Below are positions 43,494 through 54,800 of a stretch of 64,000 bases of DNA, piece by piece. The stretch is taken from positions 1 through 64,000 of the forward strand of contig NZ_LBMH01000005.1 in NCBI RefSeq assembly GCF_001005305.1. The letters run 5' to 3'. Below the pieces are notes generated by a model, which had not been told where the DNA came from, ran no database searches, and saw only the letters and a list, made by a program, of their open reading frames with translations. The position numbers and the translations under genes were made by a program. The first letter of the stretch is position 1. Each line of letters opens with the position of its first letter. The DNA is from Kordia zhangzhouensis (lineage in GTDB: Bacteria > Bacteroidota > Bacteroidia > Flavobacteriales > Flavobacteriaceae).

Positions 43494-44798
43494 TTATACC
43501 ATTCTTCCTTCTTTGATGAATTCTCTCTGAATGGATTGAGTTAGAATGTCATTAGTGAGTTGTGTCCCGCCTTCCGCTAAGACTTGCAAACAGGCATATT
43601 GCACAATGTTGACAATGTTTGCGCCTGTAACTTCGTGTGTTTCTGCAATTTTCTGAATATCTAGTTCTTCACTCATAAAGGCAGCAGGAATGTTTTTTTG
43701 CCATAATTCAATGCGTTCTGGCACTCCAGGATTTTCAAAGTCAATAATGGATTGAAACCTTCTGGTAAAGGCTTTGTCAATATTACTTCGATAGTTAGAA
43801 GCCAAAATCACTAATCCAGAGTGAGATTCTATTCGTTGTAGTAAAAAGGATACTTCTTGATTGGCATATTTGTCATGTGCATCCCGTACGCCAGTACGTT
43901 TTCCAAAAATGGCGTCTGCTTCATCAAAGAAAAGAATCCAATCTTTGTTTTTGGCTTTGTTGAAGAGTTGTGAAAGGTTTTTTTCGGTTTCTCCAATGTA
44001 TTTTGAGATTACGAGTGAAAGATCAATTCGATACACATCTTTTCCTGTATGTTTTCCCATTAAGCTTGCAGTGAGTGTTTTTCCAACACCTGGCGCACCA
44101 AAAAACATGACTTTATAACCAGGTTTGATTTTTCCACTCATATTGAATTCATTTAGCAATCGATTGTTATGTTCCATCCATACCAACACATTGTTGATTT
44201 CTTTTTGTGTTTTTTCATTCAATACCAGATCGTCCCATTCTAATTCGGTTTCTAACAGTTCTGCTGGAAAATCTTGGCTAAGTTTGGGTTTGGAAACTGC
44301 ACCGTATACAAAGAGTTCTACATATTCTATATCTAATAATAAAGCGCCACTAATTTTCGGTTCGCCTTCAGGCACATTTCCTAAACTAAGAATAGAGTTT
44401 TTGTAAAAAACATGTTCTTTATTAAAAATTGAAATGATGTGATTTCGTGCACGATAATTATCGCCCACTACAATGAAAATTGCAGTTTCGCCTGTAGGAA
44501 TGATGCCGCGATATTGTTTTCCTTTTACACCACCAAATTCTGGAAAATCGCTTCCATCTGGAAAGAACTCAGAAAGAATATTCGTTAAAAAGCCAGGCGC
44601 AATATAAGGAAGCATGGATATCAATAAAATTAATATCTCAAAGATTTGAAAATTGTTTTCAGTCACAAATTTTGAGAATTCTGAGTCGTCATTGGCAAAG
44701 TCAAAGGTTGGGAATTGAATTTCTTCATCACTTCCAGAGATATTTACCAAACGGAATCGTACGGCTTGTTTGATGTATGCTATAAGTTCGGTTGTCAT
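43494..44798 (-). CDS. eCIS AAA+ ATPase (Afp15/PVC15-like)
   Basis: The 434-residue ATPase has an N-terminal domain of its own (about 1-190) and one AAA+ module: Walker A GAPGVGKT (about 234-241), pore-loop region SKYIGETEKNL, Walker B WILFFDEADAIFGKR and arginine-finger region TRRFQSIIDF. In Afp/PVC systems this ATPase is needed for particle assembly or for loading effectors into the tube. It is the last gene of the leftward eCIS block, as in Afp operons. The start at 44798 gives the family length. Confidence 0.9.
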   Translation of the reverse strand: MTTELIAYIKQAVRFRLVNISGSDEEIQFPTFDFANDDSEFSKFVTENNFQIFEILILLISMLPYIAPGFLTNILSEFFPDGSDFPEFGGVKGKQYRGIIPTGETAIFIVVGDNYRARNHIISIFNKEHVFYKNSILSLGNVPEGEPKISGALLLDIEYVELFVYGAVSKPKLSQDFPAELLETELEWDDLVLNEKTQKEINNVLVWMEHNNRLLNEFNMSGKIKPGYKVMFFGAPGVGKTLTASLMGKHTGKDVYRIDLSLVISKYIGETEKNLSQLFNKAKNKDWILFFDEADAIFGKRTGVRDAHDKYANQEVSFLLQRIESHSGLVILASNYRSNIDKAFTRRFQSIIDFENPGVPERIELWQKNIPAAFMSEELDIQKIAETHEVTGANIVNIVQYACLQVLAEGGTQLTNDILTQSIQREFIKEGRMV

Positions 44799-44902
44799 TT
44801 TTTAGTAATTTTTGCTTTTGCAATCATTGTTTTCCATAAAATAAACGGATTTGTGTGTTTTATAAAAGAGTGTTTTTCCTTTTTAATGTTCTGTTTTTAA
44901 AT

Positions 44903-46252
44903 TCAATCCATACGCATCGTATGTGTTAATTCTGGTTCTTTTCTAAAAACTGTTAGGTACTCTTTTTGTACATGATTTAAAGAGTCTAAAGAAGGAAAAT
45001 CATTTTTATGTGTATAATAATATTGCCAATGTTTAATTCCTTTTATCTCAAAAAGCGTTTGTATATATTCTTCAAAACTCAGCTCAATGCGCATAGGATC
45101 ATCATATTGACATAAGTATAAATTATACGATTCATGAACTTTGTCAAATTTTACGCATAAAAAAAGAGTCGGTGTAATGTATTCTAGCACTTTCAAGTTT
45201 TGCACTGCTTCCACATACGACGGATCTTCCACTACGAAATTGGACTGCCATACCAAATTTTCACCTGAATGTTCTCCCCAAGTTCTTCGGTATGTTCCGT
45301 GTAAACCACCCATTAATTCTTCCAACTTCAATATTCGTGCGTTTCCTTCTATATAGGTTTCTTCATCAAAAAAGTAGGAGAATTCAAATCCATTCATTGT
45401 TAAATAGAGTTCTTTTATCTCTTTCGGCAAACTAAAACCTATAACTTGTTCAGATTTTAATAATGATAATATCCCTATGGGTGGATTTTTTTCGATATGT
45501 GGAATCATGATGTTTTCATTGTTCACCAATGTGCTTTGAAGCTCATCCCATAACTCTGTATATTTTTCTTCGCTTCTTTTTAATTCTTTTTCTGTTTGCT
45601 TATAATTAGAAATTTTTACCTCCTTATTAATCGTTTGGAGTTGGCTTATAAAGAATGTATTGTAAAAGTCTAACGTGTGCTCACTTGTATTTTCTTTGAT
45701 GAAGTGTGTCCACATATTAAGTCCATAATTATCAAGTACGTAATCCATGTATTGATAAATATCAAGCTTCAAAGGGGTAATTTCACCATTGGGTTCAAAT
45801 AAGTGTAGACTGTAACTATTGTTTTGCACTGTGAAAAGTGTAAAATATCCTAACCCTAAATCGTCAAAAGGAAAATAGTTGTTTAGTTTTTGTATCGTTT
45901 CTTCATTCAAGTTTTCTGGCCAAAAAAAATCTAAATCTTCTTCTCCATGAGCATTTTTAAAATACGTTTTTTTCGCTAATGCATTCTCAATATCTAAAGT
46001 TTCAAAATGACCTTTTGCTACCATGTTTTGTCCATCAACTACAAGTTCTTTTGACCAAATTACTCGTTGATGATTGAAGTAATAGTAATACTCTTTTAAG
46101 TCTTTGGGCAAGGTAATATTAAACTCTTTTTCATACTTTTCAATGTATTCCATATTTATCCCTTCTCCAGATAGTATGTCAATATCATCTTCTAGGACAA
46201 GATTATAAATAGTATTATGCATTGCTTCAAACTTCTCAATATATACTTCCAT
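44903..46252 (-). CDS. Double SMI1/KNR4-domain protein, candidate immunity protein
   Basis: The 449 residues look like two SMI1/KNR4 (SUKH) modules: module one about 30-200 (YEKEFNITLPKDLKEYYYYF) and module two about 225-430 (SEQVIGFSLPKEIKELYLTM then NGFEFSYFF). SUKH proteins are the most common immunity proteins against polymorphic nuclease toxins. The gene lies 44 bases downstream of the candidate effector gene, inside the eCIS block, so it could protect the producer from that effector. No signal peptide, hence cytoplasmic. The duplication is unusual in length, and the function is inferred from family and position. Confidence 0.7.
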   Translation of the reverse strand: MEVYIEKFEAMHNTIYNLVLEDDIDILSGEGINMEYIEKYEKEFNITLPKDLKEYYYYFNHQRVIWSKELVVDGQNMVAKGHFETLDIENALAKKTYFKNAHGEEDLDFFWPENLNEETIQKLNNYFPFDDLGLGYFTLFTVQNNSYSLHLFEPNGEITPLKLDIYQYMDYVLDNYGLNMWTHFIKENTSEHTLDFYNTFFISQLQTINKEVKISNYKQTEKELKRSEEKYTELWDELQSTLVNNENIMIPHIEKNPPIGILSLLKSEQVIGFSLPKEIKELYLTMNGFEFSYFFDEETYIEGNARILKLEELMGGLHGTYRRTWGEHSGENLVWQSNFVVEDPSYVEAVQNLKVLEYITPTLFLCVKFDKVHESYNLYLCQYDDPMRIELSFEEYIQTLFEIKGIKHWQYYYTHKNDFPSLDSLNHVQKEYLTVFRKEPELTHTMRMD

Positions 46253-46296
46253 ATTGCATGTAAATTTATATTCTTACTAAAAATACGCTACAAAAA

Positions 46297-49200
46297 TCAA
46301 ATAGAGATATTGTCATCACCTTTTAGATCGTTTATGATTGTTTCGATTAGTGAATCCGTGAGTAGCGCTGTTCTAGCTCTTCCATTTTTTTCTTTTAATT
46401 TTTGCTCTAATTGATCCCAAGTAGTAAATGGTTTAACAGCTTTTATATATTCCATTAACCTTTGTCCATAGGTTGAATTTTTAAAATGACTATTCCCTGA
46501 TTTAAGCATTTCTGTTCTACCTACAGCTTTCGAGCTGATTTTTATACCACTCGTTGTTGTTGGAGGCGGATCTACTTCAACATATTGTGTTGATAATGCT
46601 TTTGGCACTTTAGTCCACTTTGTAGCTCCTGGTTGCGGCGGAATATATACTCCAAATTTGAATAATATTTTATGTGCAAACTCTGTCAAGTTATCATATT
46701 CTGGTTTTGGCGGATGGTTTGTGACTACTCTTACATCAACCCAAATTACATTGGGCTGTTTATCTCTAGGCGGTTTATATCGAACTCCTGCTGATTTAGG
46801 TATTTCTTTAGCTCTTACCAAATCTTCCGATGATTTCTCAAAACTATGTAGAATAGCGTCTCCTGAATTGATTGAAATAGGCGCTGGCACCCAATTTGCA
46901 ATTTTTCCTTTACCTCCTATTGAATTGGCAATTAAATGCATTCGTACCCAAGGTTGCCCTTTTACGAATGTCATTTCTGGCGTATCACCAGCGGCGGCTC
47001 CACCACCTGTAGCTGTTTTGTGGCTTAATTGGTCTACTTGAGCTCTTTTCTTGCCTCCTGATTTTGTAAATTTCCAATCTGCAGTAGCAGGCGTATCAGC
47101 AGCAGATAACCCAACCAAATCAACTAAAAGAACACTAATATCTGTCATTTTTTGAGTGATCTCTCTTTCTACTTTTGAATCTGTATTTTCTGCTTTCCCT
47201 GAAACTCCTTGAGTTCTTGTGATTAGTTTGAGTTCACTAACCAATTGTAAAACGCGAGTTTCTTTTGCTTTACGCGGATCGTCGTCTGCCAATTTTAACG
47301 AAGCTAAGAAATCTGTCAGTTCTTTAGGATTGCTACTTGCACGCATGAGTTTAGCATTCTTACCTTTTCCTTTAAAGTATAACGTATGTTTCTTTCCGTC
47401 GGAAGTTTTGAATTTTTTCTTCTTTTTCCACCATTCTAATACTTTTGAAATAGCGCCTTTTGCTTTTGCTTTTCCTTTTTTCACCAAGCCTTTGAACGCT
47501 TTTTTTGCTTTCTTGATGACTTTGTTAATGGCTTTATCAATGCGTTTGCGGATACGCTTGATAATCTTCTGTACTTTGCCTGTAAGGCCAGTGATTCCAA
47601 CTAAAGCGGCTAAGAAACCGATGAGTATTGGTAGTGTTTTTGCCAAAGCTTTTTCAATAGATTTTGCTAGGGTTTCAATACCACCAGAAGCCAATGCCTT
47701 GATTCCATTGATGAAAGCTGTAACAAGTTCAAATATTTGTGCAGCACGTTCTACAAAAAATCGAATAACGTCTATTATGAGCATTGCTGCTTTGACAAAA
47801 GCTCCTGCAGGACTTAATAGTCCCATAATCCACTTGATTCCTGCTTCTACTACTTTGGTAATGACCATGTCACGAATGGCATCCATGACCACTTCTTTGA
47901 GATCGTTGAATTGTTCTTTGACATGTTCCCACAAGCCTTCTACTCCTTTTTCTTTGACAATTGTAAATACTTCTACAGCTTTTTCCATACCAGCAACCAT
48001 TGGTTCTCCAAGGAGTTTGACTGCTTTACTTCTAAAGTAATCCCATGTAAGTCCAAGAATTTGCATCACAAGATTAAAAATACCTTTGAGGCTGAATAAA
48101 TTGTCTGGAATGGTGATACCAACGCCGCCAAGCGAACCTGTCAACCATTCTATTAATCCTGTGATTAAATGTGTTTTGATGTTGGTAAAGAAATATTCAA
48201 ACCCAAGTTTGATTCCCATGAATAAGTTTTTCAAGAAACCTATCGGATCTGTGATAATTGCGGTAATTGCATCAACTAACGCAGCTATTAACGAGAACAA
48301 CATATCTTTAATCTTCAAGATTGTTTCTACAATTCCTTTTAAGAAATTGAATGCTGCTTCTAGCCACGACGAACTTACACGTTCTTTGATTTCATCAAAC
48401 GTTTCACGCAAGCTGTCAACGTTTTCCTTGTATTTACTCGCTAAATCTTGTGCTAATTCCTGCTCTTTAGAAGCTACAGTTTCTTCAAGGTCTGCATATT
48501 TGTCATTAAACGTATCCAACGAATCTTTGGCAAGCTCTTTTTGTTTGCTGTCTAAACTTTCATAGAAAACGTTCATTTCTTTTCTACCGTTTTCAATTAA
48601 GGTCATTGATTCGTTTAACCCTTTTGCTATGACTCCTGAAATCTTATCAAAGATTTTATCTAACTTGTCGATAAATACTTTTTTCTCCGTTTGGAATACA
48701 CCTTCCACAGCACCTGCGTTGACATCTTCTCCAGCAAAGAAACTCGCAATACTATCATCAATCGTTGTCCAACCGTAAATGTCGCTCAATTTCTTTTCTA
48801 CTCGTTTTTCGAATGATTTTTTAGCTTTATCCACTTCGCCACCTTCATCAAAATACGCATCTACATCTGTTGATATTTTGTCCAAACGTTTTCCTACAGC
48901 TTCTTTGGTTTTATCATAAATCTTCGTAAACTCTTTGTTGATGCGTTTCTGTTCTTGTTTATCGGCACTTTCATTGGAATTTTGTGCAGACATAACGTCA
49001 TTGAAGTTGGTTTTACGCGTATTGAACATTGCTCCAAGCTTGTCTTGTCCTCCTTGTTCTGCTTGTGTTCGCGCATCTCCGAGAATAACATTTTCTTTTT
49101 TACGATAGGTTTGCGGTGCTTTTTTAGCTTCTTCCTTTGCTTTGTTTTTAGAGTCGAGTGCTTCGGTAAATTTAGGTTCGTTTGCTTTTTGAAGTTGTGT

Positions 49201-50190
49201 ATCTGTAACTTTATTATCTTCCATGTAATCGTCGAGCGAATCGCTTTCTTTTTGCATGGAAATTTCCGTTTTGTGCTTTGGTTTTACCGTTGCAGCCTTT
49301 TTATTGATTGGTTTGGGTGTTTTTCCAATATTTTCTGCTGGAATTGGCTTTGCTTCTACCGTTTTTGCTGTACTTTTTGGCGGATTTGGGTCTTTTGCAT
49401 TGGCTGCTAATGGTCCAGCAAGTTTGTCTTTTTCTTCAGAAACATTACTGTTTACATTATTTTTTACCTTATCAAGTGGTTTTTTCTTTTCAAATTCCTT
49501 AGCACTTGCTTCATCTGTTGGCAAATTAGATTCTAAAGTATCTAATTCTTTTTTGAGTGCTTCTTTAAAAGTTTCTTTCGTAAATTTCTTTTTGCTAGCT
49601 TCTTTGGAAGTCGCTTCCATGCTTCCATAATGTGCTGCTCTATCGTTTACTTGTTGCTGATCTTGTGCAGGTAACACAGCCGCAGCTTTTACCTCTTCTG
49701 CTTTTGTTTCTGATTTTGGGTGTGTTTCCTGTTCTTCTTTGACATTTTTAACATGCTTTATGGTATCTTTAAATGCCTTGTCATTTTCAGGTTTTGTAGG
49801 TGTTTTGATTACCTTATACTCTTTTTTTGCAGCTTCTTTGCCTTCTGGAGTTTTTCCTTTTTTGTCTTTACCCTTTTTGTGCTCGTCTTTTTTCTTTTTT
49901 CCTGCAACAACATTTTGCTTTCCTTTTGTTGCGATAGTCAAAGGTGTTTTTGATTGTTTTTCCTTAATTTCTGTTCCAGCAGATTTTTTCCCTTTGGATT
50001 GTACTGCATCATTTGTTTTGGAAGTCGTTGCAGGTGTTGTTGCTTTTCCAACGATAAACATGTCTGCTTTTTTATCGTCAGTTGCTTTTTGTTCTTTTTT
50101 TTGCTTTTTCTTAGGCGCAATGAACGTTCCGGAAGTAGTAGATTTTCCCGAATTTGTATTATTTTTCTTTTGAGCGCGCGCCGTATTCAT
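46297..50190 (-). CDS. Candidate eCIS cargo/effector with C-terminal nuclease-like motif
   Basis: The 1297-residue protein has a Lys/Thr/Glu-rich disordered N-terminal part (1 to about 330), a coiled-coil region (about 330-600), a conserved-looking amphipathic/hydrophobic block (about 608-870; DPIGFLKNLFMGIKLGFEYF, PAGAFVKAAMLIIDVIRFFV), a strongly basic patch (about 870-925), and a variable C-terminal part. I recognise the middle block from large eCIS-linked toxins that usually begin with DUF4157; no DUF4157 is visible here. Near residue 1081 the sequence RMHLIANSIGGKGKIANWVP resembles the HLI..LGG..N.VP motif of DNA/RNA non-specific endonucleases. A SUKH protein follows. Toxin activity is inferred. 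A structural role cannot be excluded. Confidence 0.7.
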   Translation of the reverse strand: MNTARAQKKNNTNSGKSTTSGTFIAPKKKQKKEQKATDDKKADMFIVGKATTPATTSKTNDAVQSKGKKSAGTEIKEKQSKTPLTIATKGKQNVVAGKKKKDEHKKGKDKKGKTPEGKEAAKKEYKVIKTPTKPENDKAFKDTIKHVKNVKEEQETHPKSETKAEEVKAAAVLPAQDQQQVNDRAAHYGSMEATSKEASKKKFTKETFKEALKKELDTLESNLPTDEASAKEFEKKKPLDKVKNNVNSNVSEEKDKLAGPLAANAKDPNPPKSTAKTVEAKPIPAENIGKTPKPINKKAATVKPKHKTEISMQKESDSLDDYMEDNKVTDTQLQKANEPKFTEALDSKNKAKEEAKKAPQTYRKKENVILGDARTQAEQGGQDKLGAMFNTRKTNFNDVMSAQNSNESADKQEQKRINKEFTKIYDKTKEAVGKRLDKISTDVDAYFDEGGEVDKAKKSFEKRVEKKLSDIYGWTTIDDSIASFFAGEDVNAGAVEGVFQTEKKVFIDKLDKIFDKISGVIAKGLNESMTLIENGRKEMNVFYESLDSKQKELAKDSLDTFNDKYADLEETVASKEQELAQDLASKYKENVDSLRETFDEIKERVSSSWLEAAFNFLKGIVETILKIKDMLFSLIAALVDAITAIITDPIGFLKNLFMGIKLGFEYFFTNIKTHLITGLIEWLTGSLGGVGITIPDNLFSLKGIFNLVMQILGLTWDYFRSKAVKLLGEPMVAGMEKAVEVFTIVKEKGVEGLWEHVKEQFNDLKEVVMDAIRDMVITKVVEAGIKWIMGLLSPAGAFVKAAMLIIDVIRFFVERAAQIFELVTAFINGIKALASGGIETLAKSIEKALAKTLPILIGFLAALVGITGLTGKVQKIIKRIRKRIDKAINKVIKKAKKAFKGLVKKGKAKAKGAISKVLEWWKKKKKFKTSDGKKHTLYFKGKGKNAKLMRASSNPKELTDFLASLKLADDDPRKAKETRVLQLVSELKLITRTQGVSGKAENTDSKVEREITQKMTDISVLLVDLVGLSAADTPATADWKFTKSGGKKRAQVDQLSHKTATGGGAAAGDTPEMTFVKGQPWVRMHLIANSIGGKGKIANWVPAPISINSGDAILHSFEKSSEDLVRAKEIPKSAGVRYKPPRDKQPNVIWVDVRVVTNHPPKPEYDNLTEFAHKILFKFGVYIPPQPGATKWTKVPKALSTQYVEVDPPPTTTSGIKISSKAVGRTEMLKSGNSHFKNSTYGQRLMEYIKAVKPFTTWDQLEQKLKEKNGRARTALLTDSLIETIINDLKGDDNISI

Positions 50191-50218
50191 GTATTTTAGA
50201 GAGTATTAGTAGGGTTTG

Positions 50219-51871
50219 TTACCATTCGATGTGCATAATTTTTTCCATCCATTTGAGTCGGATGAGGCTAATATTCCAAGGTATTTTTTCGAGTAAAATA
50301 TCTTGCGCAGCGCGTTCAACTTTTAGGTGTATATCATCTTTTGTATACTTTAGCTCACCTTCGCGTTTTAAAAACATATCGCGCAATGTATTGATTGTAC
50401 TTTTTTTCAAAACCACCCAATGTTGCAATACAGCTTCAAGCAATTCTACACATAGTTTTTTGTCTTGGTCAGATAGCGCTCCTTCATAGTTAATGACTGT
50501 TTCTACAGGAATCCCCAACATGATTTTTTCAAGAGAAAGTTCTACATCGGTTACTTCTTCATTTTCGGTTGCCAAATAATGTAACAACACACAAGCCTTT
50601 TCTATATGAGTAATTTTGTTTTCTTCTGATACTAATTCAGCTCCTTTCAAGAAAGTAACAAGAAAAGGATGCAATAGAATAAGTCCTGATTTTTCGGTAG
50701 TTAACAAAGTATTTGTCATACTTCTAGTTGATTGATATTTTTTTATTTGTTTATTTTCCTCTAGTGATTTTATGGTTTTGTTAGCATGGGAATCAGAAGT
50801 GTTGCGTATTTCTTTTAATGAAGATATGCTAGTTGTTTTTTTCTTAATAGAGTTTGATGATTCCGTATTTTTTTGAGTCGCATTTTCCTCTTTTTGCTTT
50901 GTTTCATCCTCTATTTTGTCTTTTGCTAATTTTGAGACAATTTCTTCAGATGATACTGCTTTTGTAATAATTTTATCTTCTTTTTTGCTCAATGGCGAGC
51001 TAATATCATGAATCGTGATCCCAATAGATGTATTAGATATTTGGATGCTTTTTTTAACCTCATAGCAAATTATTGACTGTACCAATACTTTTAGAATTTG
51101 ACTCGTGTTTTTTTGTACTATTTGTTTATTCTCTACTTGTACTTTAGAAGTAAGTAACTGAACCCATGTGTTTACAAACTGTTTTAGAGAAGAGCTTTTA
51201 CCTAATGATATATACCAAATTTTTGCTTCCTCATAAGAATAAGATATTTGGAGAACTTTACACATGGTTTGCATAAATGTTAGGAAGAAACTTTCTTGCA
51301 ATTGCACATATTGTGAATTGATTTGTTGTGCTGTTTTTACTACTTTAAAAAGTTTTTCATAATCATTTCGCAGTAATGATAGTAACCTCAATGTAGCTTG
51401 CGAATCATCTGCTAATAATTCTGTTAGCTTCGTTTTTTCTTCCGCCGAAAATTCATTAATTGTTTGTAACCACTCTTTGAATTTTTTTACAGAGATGTGT
51501 TTTGGCAAAATTCCACTAGAAAGATAACTTAGTAAGGCCTCAAAAGGAGAATCTTTGCGAGTAAATTCAGCGATAAGCGTCCCATCAAATGAGCGCCCAT
51601 CTAACTGAATTTCTTGTAATTGCTGAGTAATTTGTTGAACGATTTCTTTTTGTAGTTCTTCCAAATTCAAACTATTGGTTTCAACAGCTATGTCCAACGT
51701 GTCAATAGAACAATCCATATTAGAGAATTTGGCACTCCATTGATCAAATATAACTTCAACTCGAGGCAATAATTGATCCTGAAAAAAGTCAACATAGTAT
51801 TTTTCCCATGAATTCATGTGGTTATTTGCCTGAATATCAACTTCAAATACGATGTCGTGGATTGTATGCAT
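50219..51871 (-). CDS. Contractile injection system tape-measure family protein (Afp14-like)
   Basis: The 550 residues show the features of the CIS tape-measure family in Bacteroidota: an N-terminal domain (1 to about 130) starting with HTIHDIVFEVDIQ, a FEALLSYLSSGILP motif, a low-complexity Lys/Glu/Ser-rich spacer (about 290-380), and a C-terminal domain with ILLHPFLVTFLKGAELV, KACVLLHYLATENEE, IMLGIPVETVI and LPW-like KIPWNISLIRLKWMEKIM. Family members are thought to set tube length. It lies eight bases after the 1731-aa gene and 28 before the effector gene. Confidence 0.88.
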   Translation of the reverse strand: MHTIHDIVFEVDIQANNHMNSWEKYYVDFFQDQLLPRVEVIFDQWSAKFSNMDCSIDTLDIAVETNSLNLEELQKEIVQQITQQLQEIQLDGRSFDGTLIAEFTRKDSPFEALLSYLSSGILPKHISVKKFKEWLQTINEFSAEEKTKLTELLADDSQATLRLLSLLRNDYEKLFKVVKTAQQINSQYVQLQESFFLTFMQTMCKVLQISYSYEEAKIWYISLGKSSSLKQFVNTWVQLLTSKVQVENKQIVQKNTSQILKVLVQSIICYEVKKSIQISNTSIGITIHDISSPLSKKEDKIITKAVSSEEIVSKLAKDKIEDETKQKEENATQKNTESSNSIKKKTTSISSLKEIRNTSDSHANKTIKSLEENKQIKKYQSTRSMTNTLLTTEKSGLILLHPFLVTFLKGAELVSEENKITHIEKACVLLHYLATENEEVTDVELSLEKIMLGIPVETVINYEGALSDQDKKLCVELLEAVLQHWVVLKKSTINTLRDMFLKREGELKYTKDDIHLKVERAAQDILLEKIPWNISLIRLKWMEKIMHIEW

Positions 51872-51879
51872 CTACATTT

Positions 51880-54800
51880 TTATTTGTTAAAACTCAATAA
51901 GAATCTATCACTTACAAATGAAGAACCTGAAGTATAATTTTCAATATATACATCATTTATTTTGCTTCGACTGTTGGTATCATAGGCGCCATTGATTTCT
52001 AAAGAGGCGTCAAAAAATTCATTAATTAATCCGATATTATTATCGGTAACGGCATCCGTGCATCGCAGCATTTCTAAGGTTAATAATTCCATTAATTCAT
52101 CTAATAATAAAAATTGCTTTCTGAAACTAATTAACTCAGGTTTAGATAGGAATTCTCCTTGTAATCGTCTACGCATTTCATTAATTGCAGAGATTGCATT
52201 GTCTATATCTGCGTCCAAGTTGCTTGATTTCGTTAATAAGTTTTTAAGATTATTAAATGGATCGATGATATCTCTTCTGAGTTGACCTTCAAAAGCTGTA
52301 CTTTTAATCTTTTGTTCAATGTTGGTCAATGCTAAAGATATTTCTAAAATATCAAGTCGATCTTGGTATGTTTTAGTACAATCCAAACGTTCTTGAGGAG
52401 TTGTTGGATCTGTTACTGGTTCGTCTGTATTTCTAGCATCTTCAATTGGTACAAGAATTGAATCTGTACTACACTCACCTTCTACAAATACCCTCACTTT
52501 TACTGATTCGTTGATACTTGTATCTGCTGGAATTATAAATCTTCCATTTACGTCTTGCTCTAGTGGTTCTCCTGTTTCATTACGAATCACTTCATAGCTC
52601 AAATAGTTTTCTGAACTATATGTATGCTTCAATCGTATCAAGTATACACCATTTCCCCATAGCGAATTTTCTCGATCATGTTGAATTGAGTTTTCAGTAG
52701 GAATTTTATAAACTCTAGTTGTGCCTACAACAGTTACACTTCCTTCAATTCTAAATTCAATTGGATCACCTGCTAAATTATCAGGTACATTATGCCCTAA
52801 GAATGTGTATGATTGTGCATTTTCTTGAATAAACACACTTCCTTGAGGAGATACGATCCTAGATTGACTTGGAACTACAGGAATGGTAACATTTATTTCT
52901 CCATTTTGCCAGCAATAACTCTCTCGTAAACCAAGATTTGGTGGTATTGTAACAGGTACATCTTCATTGATAGTCACAGGAATCATATCTGTTTCACAAG
53001 GATTTTGTATGCCTAAGTCTGCTCGTACACTCACTTTTACCATATATGTTCGCTGTACATTTCCATTGGTAGAAGGAATTCGGTGTTCATTAATTGTAGA
53101 TAGTTGATTTCCTGATTCATTCAACCATATGATCTCTAGATAATTTTCAGGATTACTTACGTTTGGCAATTCGTAATTTGCCACAAGATTAACAATTAAA
53201 TCTGTTCCTTCCCATCCTACGACTTCTGCGTCAGCAGTTACCGTTTCTGGTATTTTATATACAATCGTTGTTGCTACAGATACATTATCTATGAAAATTT
53301 CTATAGGTTGCCCGATTAATTCATCTGGTACTAGTGTAGACACAAAAGTGATAGTTCCAGATATATTTTCGAAGAAATCTCCTTGTTCAGACGTAATATT
53401 AGTATCGGTACTTACGTCTAGGCTTATGGATCTTCCAAAACATATTGCCGTCGGAATATCTAGCGTTGGACGAGGAATGGTAAAGTTTACTGAAAAAGAT
53501 GCTGTACATGAATCTTCCAATCCAATGACACGCATTTGTAGCTCTAAGTTTGCTGTCGCTATTTCTTCTGCTGGAATGATAATATCTGAAATAAATCGTG
53601 TATTCCCTATAACTTCTCCAGTATCAGTGTTTGTCCATCGATATTCAATATATGTTTTGTCTTGAAATTGATGAGCTGCTCTGATACTAACCTTTACACC
53701 AGTATCATCCCAACCTTGAACTAGATATGGTTGTAATGGCGCCCCTTGCTCATCAATATTTATAACTACAGGCAATTTTGCCACACGAGTAGAAACTCCA
53801 GATACATTGGTTCCGTTAACAGCAAATGTAATTTCTTCTCCAGCTAATTCATTAGGTACTCTGGCAGGATCAATAAAATATTCTCCGTTTTGATTTTGGA
53901 GAATAAAGCTTTGTCCTTGTACGGTTTCTTGTGGAGAAGTTAGTATTCCATTAGAAGGAGTAATAAGTACTTGCGTCCATTCTGGTGATGTTTCCATCAA
54001 ATTGTGACAAATAATTTCTGGTACCGACACACTAATTTCTATAGGTCTTGCTTCTTCTACCGTGGTTGTATCGAATACAGAACATGCATCTGGTTCACCT
54101 TCAATACCAATAGTTACTTTGAATGTTTCAACAAAAGTTTCGTCAACCGTTTCAAAGAAAAGTTCTGAAATATGAGTTCCAAAACCTATTTCAGAGTCAT
54201 CTTCACGCTGCCAATAATAGGTAAAATTATACGGGTATGCCAAAGCCTCATGAGCTACTGATAAATCCAGTTTAATCCCAGTATCTGTCCAACTTAAGAG
54301 TGTATAGGTAGCATCAATATCCGACGGAAATCTATATACATATATTTCTACAGGTGTAACAGGTGTTTTGCCATCAACTAAAAAGGTTAGTGCTATTCCT
54401 GTAAGTTCTGCTGGAACTGCGGCAGGATTAAAAGCGTACCCATTTTCAGTTTCAACGATGAATGCATCTCCTTGTGGAGAAGTTACGACACCATCACCTG
54501 AAGATTGTATTATAAAATCTATTTGACCTTCGTCTAAAGGTAAACAATACTTTGTTTTTGCAATTGTAAGTGTAGTTTCGGGCTCTAGATTGTATACAAT
54601 TGTTTCGGGCGGGCAATCTGAGCAACACATGTAAGGTAACGCAAAGTCAAATTGTACAATTCCATTAAATTGACGTAGGATACTATCATCTTCCAATAGT
54701 TCTTCTGTTCCTCCCAAGTACACCATTAAAAAGGTTCCTCCTTTTGGTACTCCTGCCATGTGTTCGGCTCCTGGATGTTTTTCTATTAGTCGAGATAGAA

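Noticed and set aside
47219-48040. 273-codon plus-strand frame opposite the candidate effector gene
   Set aside because: It mirrors the Lys/Ala/Ile-rich gene on the minus strand, has low-complexity Phe/Ser/Thr composition and no start context; a shadow frame.
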